Notes under the pieces: generated by a model | Told to the model about the DNA's origin: nothing | Databases searched by the model: none | The model's input: only the letters and a program-made list of their open reading frames with translations | Shown here: positions 31,913 through 40,596 of the stretch, piece after piece | How positions within the stretch are numbered: the stretch's first letter is position 1 | How the letters are laid out: every line of letters begins with the position of its first letter | Position numbers and translations under genes: made by a program | NCBI RefSeq assembly: GCF_000425785.1 | Contig: NZ_KE384451.1 | Span: 105,873-169,872 of the forward strand | DNA length: 64,000 bases | Source of the DNA: Pseudomonas taiwanensis DSM 21245 | GTDB taxonomy: Bacteria > Pseudomonadota > Gammaproteobacteria > Pseudomonadales > Pseudomonadaceae | Direction: 5' to 3'

Positions 31913-32491
31913 TCAGTCGATGTACTCGTACAGCTTGACGATTTTCTGCACGCCCGACACGCCCTGTACCACGGCGGTGGCTGCGTTGGCCTCGCCTTGG
32001 GTGACCAGGCCGAGCAGATAGACGATACCGTTTTCGGTGATCACCTTGATGCGCGAGCTGGGTACGTTGGCGTCAGCCAGCATCTGGGTCTTGATCTTGG
32101 TGGTCAGCCAGGCGTCGTTGTTGCGCGCAAGGATGGAGGAGGGCTGCATCACTTGCAGCTCGTTGTGTACTTTCTTGACCCGCTGGACCTGGCTGGCGGT
32201 CTGTTCCGCCAGGCTCTTGAGGTCGGCGCGAGGTGTCTGGCCGGCAAGCAGCACGATGCCGTTATAGCTGCTGACGACAATGTGCGAACCTTTGTCCAGG
32301 TCCGGGCTGGCCTTGGCGATGTTTACCGCAGCCTTGGTTTCGATCAGCGAATCGTCGATCTTGCTACCGATGGTGCGAGTGCCGCGATCATCCTCGATCG
32401 GCGAGTTGCGGGTCGAGGTCAGTACCGAGCTGCAGCCGGTGACGCTCAGGCACAGGGTCAGGGCCATCAGGCCGAGGCGCTTGGGGATCAT
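31913..32491 (-). CDS. dolP: BON-domain outer-membrane lipoprotein DolP (YraP family)
   Basis: The 192-aa protein has a lipobox VTGC (Cys20) and two BON domains (about residues 45-115 and 120-190; IVLLAGQTPRADLKSLAEQ and IVYLLGLVTQGEANAATAVV). In E. coli, DolP binds anionic phospholipids at the division site and supports outer-membrane integrity. Its start overlaps the stop of the upstream gmhA/diaA gene, and the block lpoA-yraN-diaA-dolP is the same as in E. coli. Confidence 0.9.
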   Translation of the reverse strand: MIPKRLGLMALTLCLSVTGCSSVLTSTRNSPIEDDRGTRTIGSKIDDSLIETKAAVNIAKASPDLDKGSHIVVSSYNGIVLLAGQTPRADLKSLAEQTASQVQRVKKVHNELQVMQPSSILARNNDAWLTTKIKTQMLADANVPSSRIKVITENGIVYLLGLVTQGEANAATAVVQGVSGVQKIVKLYEYID

Positions 32492-33081
32492 TCTTCACTC
32501 CCGAACAGTTGGCTGTCGATCAGATCGCACAGGCAATGGATCGCCAGCAGGTGGACTTCCTGGATGCGTGCAGTGACCGTCGAGGGCACGCGAATCTCGA
32601 CGTCTTCGGGCAGCAGCAGTGAAGCCATGCCGCCGCCGTCACGACCGGTCAATGCTACGACAATCATTTCACGATCATGTGCGGCCTGGATGGCCTGAAT
32701 GACGTTCGCCGAATTGCCGCTGGTGGAAATGGCCAGCAGAACGTCGCCCGGTTGGCCCAGGGCGCGGATCTGCTTGGAAAAGACCTCGTTGTAGCTGTAG
32801 TCGTTGGCAATTGAGGTCAGGGTCGAGCTATCGGTGGTCAGGGCAATGGCCGGCAGGCTCGGGCGCTCGCGTTCGAAGCGGTTGAGCAGCTCCGACGAGA
32901 AATGCTGGGCATCGCCGGCCGAGCCGCCGTTGCCACAGGCGAGCATCTTGCCCTCGTTGAGCAGTGCGTTGACCATGACCAGACTGGCCTGCTCGATGTG
33001 CGGTGCCAGGATGTCCATTGCCTGTTGCTTGGTGTCGATGCTGGCCTGGAACAGCCGGCGAATTCGGGATTGCATGTCCAT
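32488..33081 (-). CDS. gmhA: SIS-domain phosphosugar isomerase (GmhA/DiaA family)
   Basis: The 197-aa protein has the SIS fold with CGNGGSAGDAQHFSSELLNR, STSGNSANVIQAI and the C-terminal LLAIHCLCDLID. Two assignments compete: sedoheptulose-7-phosphate isomerase (GmhA, first step of LPS heptose synthesis) and the DnaA-binding protein DiaA. The sequence agrees with what I recall of the P. aeruginosa protein studied as GmhA, while the gene order (yraN-diaA-dolP) is that of E. coli diaA. Both roles cannot be separated from sequence. Confidence 0.85.
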   Translation of the reverse strand: MDMQSRIRRLFQASIDTKQQAMDILAPHIEQASLVMVNALLNEGKMLACGNGGSAGDAQHFSSELLNRFERERPSLPAIALTTDSSTLTSIANDYSYNEVFSKQIRALGQPGDVLLAISTSGNSANVIQAIQAAHDREMIVVALTGRDGGGMASLLLPEDVEIRVPSTVTARIQEVHLLAIHCLCDLIDSQLFGSEE

Positions 33082-33167
33082 CGGGTGACCTTAAGTGGGG
33101 CGGTGGCCGGCGCGGCGCGCAACAGAGACCAGCCCGCGAAACATAGAGCAAAAAAAATGAAGTGGGT

Positions 33168-33539
33168 TCAGCATTCGAAGGCGTTTTTCAGCCATTGAAG
33201 CGGTCGGCCTGCATGCTGGCTGCCCTGCAGGGCGACAACGTCGAAGCGGCAGGGTTGGTTGGCCCAACGGGACTCCTTCTGCAAGAACAGGCTGGCGGCA
33301 AGCGCCAGTCTTTTCTGCTTGCGCCCGTCGATACTGCCGAGGGCGCCACCGAAATCCGCATGCAAGCGGTAGCGGACTTCGACGAATACTACTGTATCGG
33401 CGTCGAGCATGACCAGATCAAGCTCGCCGCCTTTACATCGCCAATTGCGAGCCAGCAGTTGCAGGCCTTGCCCCTGAAGGTATTCAAGGGCTTGGTTTTC
33501 TGCGGTTTGGCCGGCATGGGTCGGCGATGCGTCCGGCAT
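33168..33539 (-). CDS. yraN: YraN/UPF0102 nuclease-fold protein
   Basis: The 123-aa protein has the endonuclease-like core NWRCKGGELDLVMLD and VVFVEVRYR, and a QKRLALAASLFL helix. This is the UPF0102 fold, related to Holliday junction resolvases; its function is unproven. I start at the ATG at 33539, which overlaps the lpoA stop (TGATG). This gives the usual length and translational coupling. An 18-codon extension upstream is inside lpoA. Confidence 0.88.
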   Translation of the reverse strand: MPDASPTHAGQTAENQALEYLQGQGLQLLARNWRCKGGELDLVMLDADTVVFVEVRYRLHADFGGALGSIDGRKQKRLALAASLFLQKESRWANQPCRFDVVALQGSQHAGRPLQWLKNAFEC

Positions 33540-35356
33540 CAGCGCGCAGTGTCCGGCAGGCGCTTGATCTGGCCGCCCGAGAACTCGGCCCACGGCAGCT
33601 GACGCTCCACGCGCTGGTTGGCGTTCATGGTCAGGCTTCCGGAGAGGCCTTGCACGCGGTTATCCGGCAGTGCCTTGAGTTGGCCCAGGCGAGGCGCCAG
33701 GCTGTAGGCGTCAACGCCCATGGCGTACAGGCGGCCAAGGCTGCCGGCGGCTTGCGGCCACTGTTGGACCACTTGTTGACGCAAATTGTTGGTGGTGTCG
33801 AGCAGCCACGGGGTTTCGCAGAAGCGAATGCCGTTCATGTCGTTGTACTGGTTGACGTCACCGCTGGCGCTGTAGAGGTTCGAGGTGGCGTATACCGGTA
33901 CGTCGCCCGCGTACTGGAAGTTCAGCGTCGGCTTGATCTGTTGCGCCTGTTGCGGGGTCGAGGCGAGGAAGATGAAGTCGATGTCCTGGCGACGCGAAGG
34001 CTGTGCGGCAATGTTGCCACCTACCGTGCTTTGCAAGCTCTGGGCGCGACCTTCGCTCTGGCGAAGTTGGAACAGGTCGGCGATTTGCTGGGCCAGGGCT
34101 ACTGGCTGGGCGATGCGCTCGGCGGCCAGCAGGGTGCCGCCGTTGCTCTCCCAGTCCTTGCGGAAGGCGGCAAGCACGCGGTCACCCCATTCGCCGCTCG
34201 GCACCAGGGCAACGGCCCGGACCATGCCGTCGGCACGGGCGCGGCGAGACACTTCGCGAGCTTCGTCCTCGGCGGCCAGGCCGAACTGGAACAGTTGCGG
34301 TGGGGTGGCTTGCCCGGCGTCCGCGTAGTTCAGCGCCAGGGTGGTGATTGGCAGTTGCGGGTAGGCCGCGAGCTTTTTCACCAGTGGTTTTTCCAGTGGG
34401 CCGACCACCAGCTGTACGCCTGCGGCCTGCGCCTGGCGGTAGAAGTCGTCGAGGGAGGTGATGCGCGAGCTATCGAAGACCTGAACGGCGGGCGCCGGCT
34501 GGCCGGCCTGCTGGGCCTGGAAGTGCGCAGCCATGAAGCCATCACGCAGGGCGCGGGCGACACCGGCCAGTGGGCCCTCCTGAGGCAGCAGCAGGGCGAT
34601 CTTGGTCAGTGGCTGGCTGGCCAGTTCCTTGAGCTTGGTCAGCGCCAGCGGCAGTTGCTGTGCTGCAGGGTGGTCAGGGTGCTGCTTGCGCCAGGTTTCG
34701 ATGGCCGCTTGCTGCTGCTCAAGGGTGCCGGCGCTCTTCACTGCAAGGGCCAGGCTGGTCCAGCCGCCCAGGGTTTCGTTGCCTGCTGGCTGCTGCAGCT
34801 GTTCGGCCGGCAGTGATGCCACCAGCGCCCAGATCGAATCGTTGTTGCTGCTGGCGGCCGGGCCACTGAGCAGGGGTGCCAGCAGAACGCGCTGCTGGGC
34901 TGCGGCAAGCGCCTGGCCGTCGGCTTCGAGGGCGGCGGCATGCACATTGTAGGTGCGGGCCTGTTGTTCTTCCGGCAGCTCGGCAACGCGTTGCAGGCTC
35001 GGGTGCGACAAGGCGGCCAGCGCCGCCTTGGGCTGCTTGCGGCTCATCGCCAGTTCTGCGGCGAGGGTGCTGGCGAACACCTGCTGCGCAGGCTTGAGCG
35101 TGTCCAGTGGTACTTGTTCGAGAATGCGCGCGGCGCGCGGGAAGTCCTTCTGCTTGTAGGCCAGGTCGGCGGCGCTCAGGCGCAGCAGTGCGGCATCTTC
35201 CGCAGATTTGCTGGTGGAGGCTTTTTCGAGCAGTTGCTCGATGCTGGCGTCCGGGGTGCGTGGCAGTTCGCCCAGGCTGGATGAGGGCGAGCTGGCGCAG
35301 GCTGCCAGCAAGGTAGCGAGGCAGAGGGCTGTGAGCAGCCGCAGGCAAGCGATCAT
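33539..35356 (-). CDS. lpoA: Penicillin-binding protein activator LpoA
   Basis: The 605-aa outer-membrane lipoprotein has lipobox LAAC (Cys20), an N-terminal helical TPR-like part (about 30-260) and a C-terminal periplasmic-binding-protein-like domain (about 265-585; KIALLLPQEGPLAGVARALRDGF-type start). In E. coli, LpoA reaches through the peptidoglycan to stimulate PBP1A. Pseudomonas species are described with other activators too (LpoP for PBP1b), so its partner here is inferred. It is divergent from rsmI. Confidence 0.9.
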   Translation of the reverse strand: MIACLRLLTALCLATLLAACASSPSSSLGELPRTPDASIEQLLEKASTSKSAEDAALLRLSAADLAYKQKDFPRAARILEQVPLDTLKPAQQVFASTLAAELAMSRKQPKAALAALSHPSLQRVAELPEEQQARTYNVHAAALEADGQALAAAQQRVLLAPLLSGPAASSNNDSIWALVASLPAEQLQQPAGNETLGGWTSLALAVKSAGTLEQQQAAIETWRKQHPDHPAAQQLPLALTKLKELASQPLTKIALLLPQEGPLAGVARALRDGFMAAHFQAQQAGQPAPAVQVFDSSRITSLDDFYRQAQAAGVQLVVGPLEKPLVKKLAAYPQLPITTLALNYADAGQATPPQLFQFGLAAEDEAREVSRRARADGMVRAVALVPSGEWGDRVLAAFRKDWESNGGTLLAAERIAQPVALAQQIADLFQLRQSEGRAQSLQSTVGGNIAAQPSRRQDIDFIFLASTPQQAQQIKPTLNFQYAGDVPVYATSNLYSASGDVNQYNDMNGIRFCETPWLLDTTNNLRQQVVQQWPQAAGSLGRLYAMGVDAYSLAPRLGQLKALPDNRVQGLSGSLTMNANQRVERQLPWAEFSGGQIKRLPDTAR

Positions 35357-35543
35357 GTAAAGGTCCTGTTACTCGATCAAGTTGGCCGGCAATTGTACCC
35401 AAGCGCTGGCCGGGGCGCGATGTCGCCGATGCGGAACCTTCACTATAGGTGGCTCACCATTGGTCGTATGCGAAGTTCTTTGCGCTCTGTAACAAGCGCT
35501 CGGGCTACAATGGCGCCTTTGATCCGAAAGACAGGTGTGCGCA

Positions 35544-36419
35544 GTGACTGATGTGGCAGGGGCTTCCAAAACCACCGTGGGTACGCTGTACGTCGTGGCA
35601 ACGCCCATTGGCAACCTTGACGACATGAGCGCCAGGGCGCTGAAGGTACTGGCCAATGTCGCCCTGATAGCGGCCGAGGACACCCGGCACTCGATCCGCT
35701 TGCTGCAGCACTTTGGCATCGATACGCCGCTGGCTGCCTGCCATGAACACAATGAACGCGACGAAGGCGGTCGGTTCCTGGGCAAGCTGTTGGCCGGCGA
35801 CGATGTGGCGTTGGTCTCCGATGCTGGTACGCCGCTGATTTCCGATCCTGGCTACCACTTGGTGCGTCAGGCGCGAGCGGCAGGCGTCAATGTGGTCCCG
35901 GTGCCAGGTGCGTGCGCGTTGATCGCCGCACTGTCGGCAGCGGGCCTGCCGTCCGACCGGTTCATCTTCGAAGGCTTCCTGCCTGCGAAGGCTGCCGGTC
36001 GCCGTGCCCGGCTCGAGCAGGTAAAGGAAGAGCCTCGTACGTTGATCTTCTACGAGGCGCCTCACCGTATCCTCGAGTGCCTGGAAGACATGGAGGCTGT
36101 GTTCGGGGCCGAGCGACCGGCACTGCTTGCACGTGAACTGACCAAGACCTTCGAGACGCTCAAGGGCTTGCCCTTGGGTGAGCTGAGAGCTTTTGTCGCC
36201 AGCGATGCCAACCAGCAGCGCGGTGAGTGCGTGGTGTTGGTGGGCGGCTGGAGTGCGCCGGAGGGCGACCAGGCCATCAGCGCCGAGGCCCAGCGGGTGC
36301 TGGATCTGTTGCTGGCGGAATTGCCGCTCAAGCGCGCGGCGGCATTGGCTGCGGAAATCACCGGTGTGCGCAAGAATCTGTTGTATCAGGCCGCACTGGA
36401 AAAGCAGAAAGCCCAGTAG
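35544..36419 (+). CDS. rsmI: 16S rRNA (cytidine1402-2'-O)-methyltransferase RsmI
   Basis: The 291-aa enzyme is a tetrapyrrole-methylase-fold methyltransferase. Visible are GTLYVVATPIGNLDDMSARA, AEDTRHSIRLLQHF, LVSDAGTPLISDPGY and FEGFLPAKAAGRRARL. It methylates C1402 of 16S rRNA in the decoding centre. I prefer the GTG at 35544, with ACAGG about 8 nt upstream; an in-frame GTG at 35535 is the alternative. It lies between divergent lpoA and the RNase P RNA gene. Confidence 0.93.
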   Translation: MTDVAGASKTTVGTLYVVATPIGNLDDMSARALKVLANVALIAAEDTRHSIRLLQHFGIDTPLAACHEHNERDEGGRFLGKLLAGDDVALVSDAGTPLISDPGYHLVRQARAAGVNVVPVPGACALIAALSAAGLPSDRFIFEGFLPAKAAGRRARLEQVKEEPRTLIFYEAPHRILECLEDMEAVFGAERPALLARELTKTFETLKGLPLGELRAFVASDANQQRGECVVLVGGWSAPEGDQAISAEAQRVLDLLLAELPLKRAAALAAEITGVRKNLLYQAALEKQKAQ

Positions 36420-36448
36420 TGGCCTTATGCTATTCTTTGCGGTATGGC

Positions 36449-36476
36449 TTGTTCTTGGGCGCGCCTACCGTTAACC
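36449..36476 (+). promoter_or_regulatory. Promoter of the RNase P RNA gene
   Basis: TTGTTC (36449-36454), 16 bp and TTAACC (36471-36476) put the start near 36484. This agrees with the 5' end of the P1 helix of the RNA. Confidence 0.5.
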
Positions 36477-36484
36477 TTGGCGGC

Positions 36485-36862
36485 GGAGAGTCGATCGGAC
36501 AGTCGCTGCCTGCTTTTGTTCCGCAACTTTTGTTGCGTGACGGCAGGGGGAGGAAAGTCCGGGCTCCATAGGGCAGGGTGCCAGGTAACGCCTGGGAGGC
36601 GCGAGCCTACGGAAAGTGCCACAGAAAACAACCGCCTAAGCACTTCGGTGCCGGTAAGGGTGAAAAGGTGCGGTAAGAGCGCACCGCACGGCTGGCAACA
36701 GTCCGTGGCTAGGTAAACCCCACTCGGAGCAAGACCAAATAGGGTTCCATTAGGCGTGGCCCGCGTCGGAACCGGGTAGGTTGCTAGAGGCGTCCAGTGA
36801 TGGCCGTCGTAGAGGAATGACTGTCCTCGACAAAACCCGGCTTACAGATCGACTCTCCACCT
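36485..36862 (+). ncRNA. rnpB: RNase P RNA (class A)
   Basis: This is the catalytic RNA that matures tRNA 5' ends. The terminal helix P1 is visible as GGAGAGTCGATC (36485-36496) pairing with GATCGACTCTCC (36847-36858). Conserved blocks include GAGGAAAGTCCGGGCTCC near 36550 (CR I), ACAGAAA near 36621, GGTAAGGGTGAAAAGGTG, and AGAGGAATGACTGTC with CTTACAG near the 3' end. The length of about 378 nt fits gammaproteobacterial rnpB. The exact ends are estimated from P1. Confidence 0.95.
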
Positions 36863-37062
36863 TCCTCTCCTGCTTGAATCGATAGCAGATCCCTCTTGGT
36901 AATACCGAAAAATTCTTACTCTTAATAAATCACTTTAACTTCAAACTCTATCCGTCTGGGAGCGTTTGATTTTCCCCGTCTTTTTTTCTTTCCGGCAGTG
37001 CTTCCTTCTTCCCTTGTTGCGCTAAATCTCGGTCCTGTAAGGGTTTTCCTTATGAACGTGCC
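36863..37062. other. A+T-rich gene-free stretch before the dcw promoter
   Basis: This 200-bp stretch after rnpB has unusually high A+T for the window (poly-T and TTAATAAATCACTTTAA tracts). I see no gene and no clear terminator hairpin. It may hold upstream promoter sequences for the dcw cluster. Confidence 0.5.
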
Positions 37063-37092
37063 TTGACGGTGCAGCGGGCGGATTCCTATAGT
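37063..37092 (+). promoter_or_regulatory. Promoter of the dcw (mraZ) cluster
   Basis: TTGACG (37063-37068), an 18-bp spacer and TATAGT (37087-37092) predict a start near 37099. This lies directly before the MraZ-type repeats. Confidence 0.7.
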
Positions 37093-37101
37093 GTGCGCAA
37101 G

Positions 37102-37136
37102 TGGCAGAAAGTGGGATGAAGTGGGTTTTCTGGCAC
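37102..37136 (+). promoter_or_regulatory. MraZ operator boxes (TGGC/TGGG at 10-bp period)
   Basis: TGGC (37102), TGGG (37112), TGGG (37122) and a further TGGC (37131) are spaced 10, 10 and 9 bp apart. MraZ is known to bind three TGGG-type direct repeats at 10-bp spacing in front of its own gene. The boxes overlap the predicted transcription start, so autorepression is likely. Confidence 0.75.
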
Positions 37137-37167
37137 AAAAAAGCTAACATTGTGGGGAATCGCAGCC

Positions 37168-37623
37168 GTGTTCCGCGGAGCCAACGCCGTCAGCCTCGAT
37201 GCAAAGGGCCGTCTCGCAATGCCGAGCCGGTACCGTGACGAGCTCGATTCGCGTTGCAATGGCCAGCTGATCGTGACCATCGATGCCGTTGATCCCTGCT
37301 TGTGCGTATACCCCCTCGATGAGTGGGAACAGATAGAAGCCAAGTTGCGTGCCTTGCCGTCGTTGCGTGAGGAAAACCGCCGCCTGCAGCGTCTGCTGAT
37401 CGGCAATGCGGTTGACCTGGAGCTCGATGGCAGCGGGCGTTTCCTGGTACCGCCCCGTTTGCGCGAATACGCCAAGCTCGACAAGAAGGCGATGCTGGTG
37501 GGGCAACTGAACAAATTCCAGTTGTGGGATGAGGATGCCTGGAACGTGGTTTCGGCAGCCGACCTCGCAGCTATTCAACAACCGGGCGCCATGCCCGACG
37601 ATTTGCGTGACCTGATCCTGTGA
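37168..37623 (+). CDS. mraZ: Transcriptional regulator MraZ
   Basis: The 151-aa protein has two AbrB-like DNA-binding halves, each with a DXXXR-type motif: LDAKGRLAMPSRYRDEL (residues 10-26) and LDGSGRFLVPPRLREYA (about 90-106). It forms rings that bind repeats before mraZ and repress the cluster. I start at the GTG at 37168 with GGGGA 10 nt upstream, giving the family N-terminus FRGANAVSLD; a TTG at 37150 is less likely. It overlaps rsmH by 4 bp. Confidence 0.93.
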   Translation: MFRGANAVSLDAKGRLAMPSRYRDELDSRCNGQLIVTIDAVDPCLCVYPLDEWEQIEAKLRALPSLREENRRLQRLLIGNAVDLELDGSGRFLVPPRLREYAKLDKKAMLVGQLNKFQLWDEDAWNVVSAADLAAIQQPGAMPDDLRDLIL

Positions 37624-38567
37624 CCATAGATAGCGGCTTCAACCACATTACCGTATTGCTCGACGAAGCTGTCGAGGCATTGGCCCTGCGCGCCGACGGT
37701 TGCTATCTGGACGGCACCTTTGGCCGTGGCGGACACAGTCGGCTGATTCTCAGCAAGCTCGGGCCGCAAGGTCGCTTGCTGGGCTTCGACAAAGATCCAC
37801 AGGCGATTGCAACCGGGCAAGCGCTGGCGGCCGAAGACGGCCGCTTTGTCATTGTGCAGCGCAGCTTTGCCGAGCTGGGCTCGGAGGTGGCCGCGCGCGG
37901 GCTGGATGGCAAGATCAGCGGCATCCTGCTCGACCTGGGCGTGTCTTCGCCGCAGCTGGACGACCCCGAGCGCGGTTTCAGCTTCCTCAATGATGGCCCC
38001 CTGGACATGCGCATGAACCCGGACCAGGGCATCAGTGCCGCCGAGTTCATCGCCACCGCTGCCGAGGAAGAGATCGCCCGCGTCTTCAAGGAATACGGCG
38101 AAGAGCGTTTCGCCAAGCGCATGGCCCGTGCCGTGGTGCAGCGTCGCGAACAACAGCCGTTCACCCGCACCGCCGATCTCGCCGAAGTGCTCAAGGTGGC
38201 CAACCCTGCCTGGGAAAAGGGCAAGAACCCAGCGACCCGGGCGTTCCAGGGCCTGCGCATTCACGTCAATAACGAGCTGGGCGACCTCGAAGCCGGCCTG
38301 GAGGCTGCAATCGATGCGCTTGAGGTCGGTGGCCGCCTTGCCGTCATCAGCTTCCACTCACTCGAAGACCGTATCGTCAAACTGTTCATGCGCAAGCTGG
38401 CCAAAGGCGAGGCGGACAATCTGCCGCGCAACCTGCCGGTGCAGCACAAAGCCTTCGAACCGAAAATCCGCCTGATCGGCAAGGCGCAATTCGCCTCCGA
38501 AGCAGAGCTCAAAGCCAACCCGCGGGCACGCAGTGCCGTCATGCGGGTGGCGGAGAAACTGCGGTGA
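37620..38567 (+). CDS. rsmH: 16S rRNA (cytosine1402-N4)-methyltransferase RsmH (MraW)
   Basis: The 315-aa enzyme has HITVLLDEAVEAL, the SAM-binding DGTFGRGGHSRLIL, ILLDLGVSSPQLD, and RAFQGLRIHVNNELGDLE further on. It adds the N4-methyl group to C1402 of 16S rRNA, the same base that RsmI methylates on the ribose. Both enzymes for this nucleotide are thus within 2 kb. The start is a GTG at 37620 overlapping the mraZ stop. Confidence 0.96.
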   Translation: MTIDSGFNHITVLLDEAVEALALRADGCYLDGTFGRGGHSRLILSKLGPQGRLLGFDKDPQAIATGQALAAEDGRFVIVQRSFAELGSEVAARGLDGKISGILLDLGVSSPQLDDPERGFSFLNDGPLDMRMNPDQGISAAEFIATAAEEEIARVFKEYGEERFAKRMARAVVQRREQQPFTRTADLAEVLKVANPAWEKGKNPATRAFQGLRIHVNNELGDLEAGLEAAIDALEVGGRLAVISFHSLEDRIVKLFMRKLAKGEADNLPRNLPVQHKAFEPKIRLIGKAQFASEAELKANPRARSAVMRVAEKLR

Positions 38568-38857
38568 GCCGGCTTTTTGCCAAGCCTCTTCCAGGTGGGA
38601 GCTTCCTGATGCTTCTGCTGTTCGTCGCTGTCCTGATTTCGGCCATCGCGGTGTCCTACAGCGCCCACTGGAACCGTCAGTTGCTCAACACGTTGTACGG
38701 TGAGTTGAACGAGCGCGACAAAGCCCAGGCCGAATGGGGGCGCCTGATCCTCGAACAAAGTACCTGGACTGCTGCCAGCCGTATCGAGAGCCTGGCTTCC
38801 GAGCAGCTCAAGATGCGCGTTCCTGCGGCTGACGAAGTGCGAATGGTGGCGCCATGA
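38564..38857 (+). CDS. ftsL: Cell division protein FtsL
   Basis: The 97-aa bitopic membrane protein has a short cytoplasmic part, one TM helix (about residues 14-33; FLMLLLFVAVLISAIAVSY) and a periplasmic coiled coil (about 38-85). It forms the FtsQLB complex that activates FtsWI. The start is a GTG at 38564 overlapping the rsmH stop, and the stop overlaps ftsI. It belongs to the mraZ-ftsZ cluster. Confidence 0.94.
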   Translation: MSRLFAKPLPGGSFLMLLLFVAVLISAIAVSYSAHWNRQLLNTLYGELNERDKAQAEWGRLILEQSTWTAASRIESLASEQLKMRVPAADEVRMVAP

Positions 38858-40596
38858 TGAAGCTCGAAGGCGCACTCTACCCCTGGCGCTTCCGGGTCGT
38901 GATCGGCTTGCTGGCTTTGATGGTCGGTGCCATCTGTTGGCGTATCATCGACCTGCAGGTGGTCGATCGTGACTTCCTCAAGGGCCAGGGCGACGCACGC
39001 AGCCTGCGCCACATCCCGATTCCAGCACACCGTGGTCTGATCACCGACCGCAACGGTGAGCCGCTCGCCGTCAGTACGCCGGTCACCACCTTGTGGGCCA
39101 ACCCCAAGGAGATGCAGGCATCCAAGGACCGCTGGCCTCAACTGGCTGCTGCGCTTGGGCAGAGTGCCCAGCAATTGACCGAGCGTCTGACCCAGCAGGC
39201 GAACAAGGAATTCATCTACTTGGTGCGCGGCCTGACCCCGGAGCAGGGCCAGCATGTGCTCGACCTCAAGGTGCCGGGTGTCTACGGCCTGGAGGAGTTC
39301 CGCCGCTTCTATCCAGCTGGCGATGTCACCGCGCACATGGTCGGTTTCACCGACCTGGACGACCACGGTCGCGAAGGGGTCGAACTGGCCTACGACGAAT
39401 GGCTGGCCGGAGTGCCCGGCAAGCGGCAAGTGATCAAGGACCGGCGTGGCCGGCTGATCAAGGACATTCAGGTAACCAAGAACGCCAAGGCCGGAAAGAC
39501 CTTGGCGTTGTCGATAGACCTGCGCCTGCAGTACCTGGCGACCCGCGAACTGCGCAACGCCATCGCCGAGCAGGACGCCAAGGCCGGCAGCCTGGTGATC
39601 ATGGACGTCAAGACCGGCGAAGTCCTGGCGATGGTCAACCAGCCGACCTACAACCCGAACAATCGCCGTAGCATGTTCCCGGCCGCGATGCGCAACCGGG
39701 CGATCATCGACGTGTTCGAGCCGGGCTCGACCGTCAAGCCGATCTCCATGAGTGCGGCACTGGAAAGCGGTCGCTGGAAGCCTACCGACAAGGTCGAGGT
39801 GTATCCGGGCAGCCTGCAGATCGGCCGCTACACCATCAAGGACGTGTCCAAGAGCGAAGGCCCGATCCTCGACCTGACCGGCATCCTGATCAACTCCAGT
39901 AACGTGGGCATGAGCAAGATCGCCTTCGACATTGGTGGCGAGGCGATTTATCGGGTCATGTCCCAGGTTGGCCTGGGCCAATACACCGGCCTGGGCTTCC
40001 CGGGCGAGCGCGTCGGCAACCTGCCGAACCACCGTGAGTGGCGCAAGGCCGAAACCGCGACCCTTTCCTATGGCTACGGCGTTTCGGTCACCGCCTTGCA
40101 GTTGGTGCACGCCTACGCGGCGCTGGCCAACGACGGCAAGATGGTGCCGCTGTCGATCCTCAAGGTCGACAAGGCGCCTGAAGCCGTGCAGGCGATTCCC
40201 AAGGAAACCGCCGAAACCATCCAGGGCATGCTGCAGCAGGTCATCGAAGCGCCGCGCGGCGTGTTCCGTGCCCAGGTGCCGTTCTATCACGTCGGTGGCA
40301 AGTCCGGTACGGCGCGTAAGGCCACGGTTGGCTCCAAGGGCTACACCGAGAACGCCTACCGTTCGTTGTTCGCCGGCTTCGGGCCGATGAGCGACCCGCG
40401 TTACGCCATCGTCGTGGTCATCGACGAGCCGAGCAAGGGCGGTTACTTCGGCGGTCTGGTTTCGGCGCCGGTATTCAGCAAGGTCATGTCGGGCACCCTG
40501 CGCCTGATGAACGTGCCGCCAGACAACCTGCCGCCCCCAGCACCCGTTGAAACATCGCAAGTCAATGCAGCAGCCGCCAAGGGAGGGCGTGGATGA
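38854..40596 (+). CDS. ftsI: Peptidoglycan DD-transpeptidase FtsI (PBP3)
   Basis: The 580-aa septal transpeptidase has a TM anchor (about residues 14-35), a PBP-dimer domain, and a C-terminal transpeptidase domain. Active-site motifs are S292-TVK (EPGSTVKP), S348-S-N350 and K483-SGT (GGKSGTARK). It crosslinks septal peptidoglycan with FtsW and is the target of several beta-lactams. The ATG at 38854 overlaps ftsL by 4 bp; a second Met follows immediately. All catalytic residues are intact. Confidence 0.97.
   Translation: MMKLEGALYPWRFRVVIGLLALMVGAICWRIIDLQVVDRDFLKGQGDARSLRHIPIPAHRGLITDRNGEPLAVSTPVTTLWANPKEMQASKDRWPQLAAALGQSAQQLTERLTQQANKEFIYLVRGLTPEQGQHVLDLKVPGVYGLEEFRRFYPAGDVTAHMVGFTDLDDHGREGVELAYDEWLAGVPGKRQVIKDRRGRLIKDIQVTKNAKAGKTLALSIDLRLQYLATRELRNAIAEQDAKAGSLVIMDVKTGEVLAMVNQPTYNPNNRRSMFPAAMRNRAIIDVFEPGSTVKPISMSAALESGRWKPTDKVEVYPGSLQIGRYTIKDVSKSEGPILDLTGILINSSNVGMSKIAFDIGGEAIYRVMSQVGLGQYTGLGFPGERVGNLPNHREWRKAETATLSYGYGVSVTALQLVHAYAALANDGKMVPLSILKVDKAPEAVQAIPKETAETIQGMLQQVIEAPRGVFRAQVPFYHVGGKSGTARKATVGSKGYTENAYRSLFAGFGPMSDPRYAIVVVIDEPSKGGYFGGLVSAPVFSKVMSGTLRLMNVPPDNLPPPAPVETSQVNAAAAKGGRG

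Noticed and set aside
37150..37167. The TTG at 37150 as the mraZ start
   Set aside because: The six added residues are not part of the MraZ N-terminus, and the GTG at 37168 has a GGGGA sequence at workable spacing and gives the family length.
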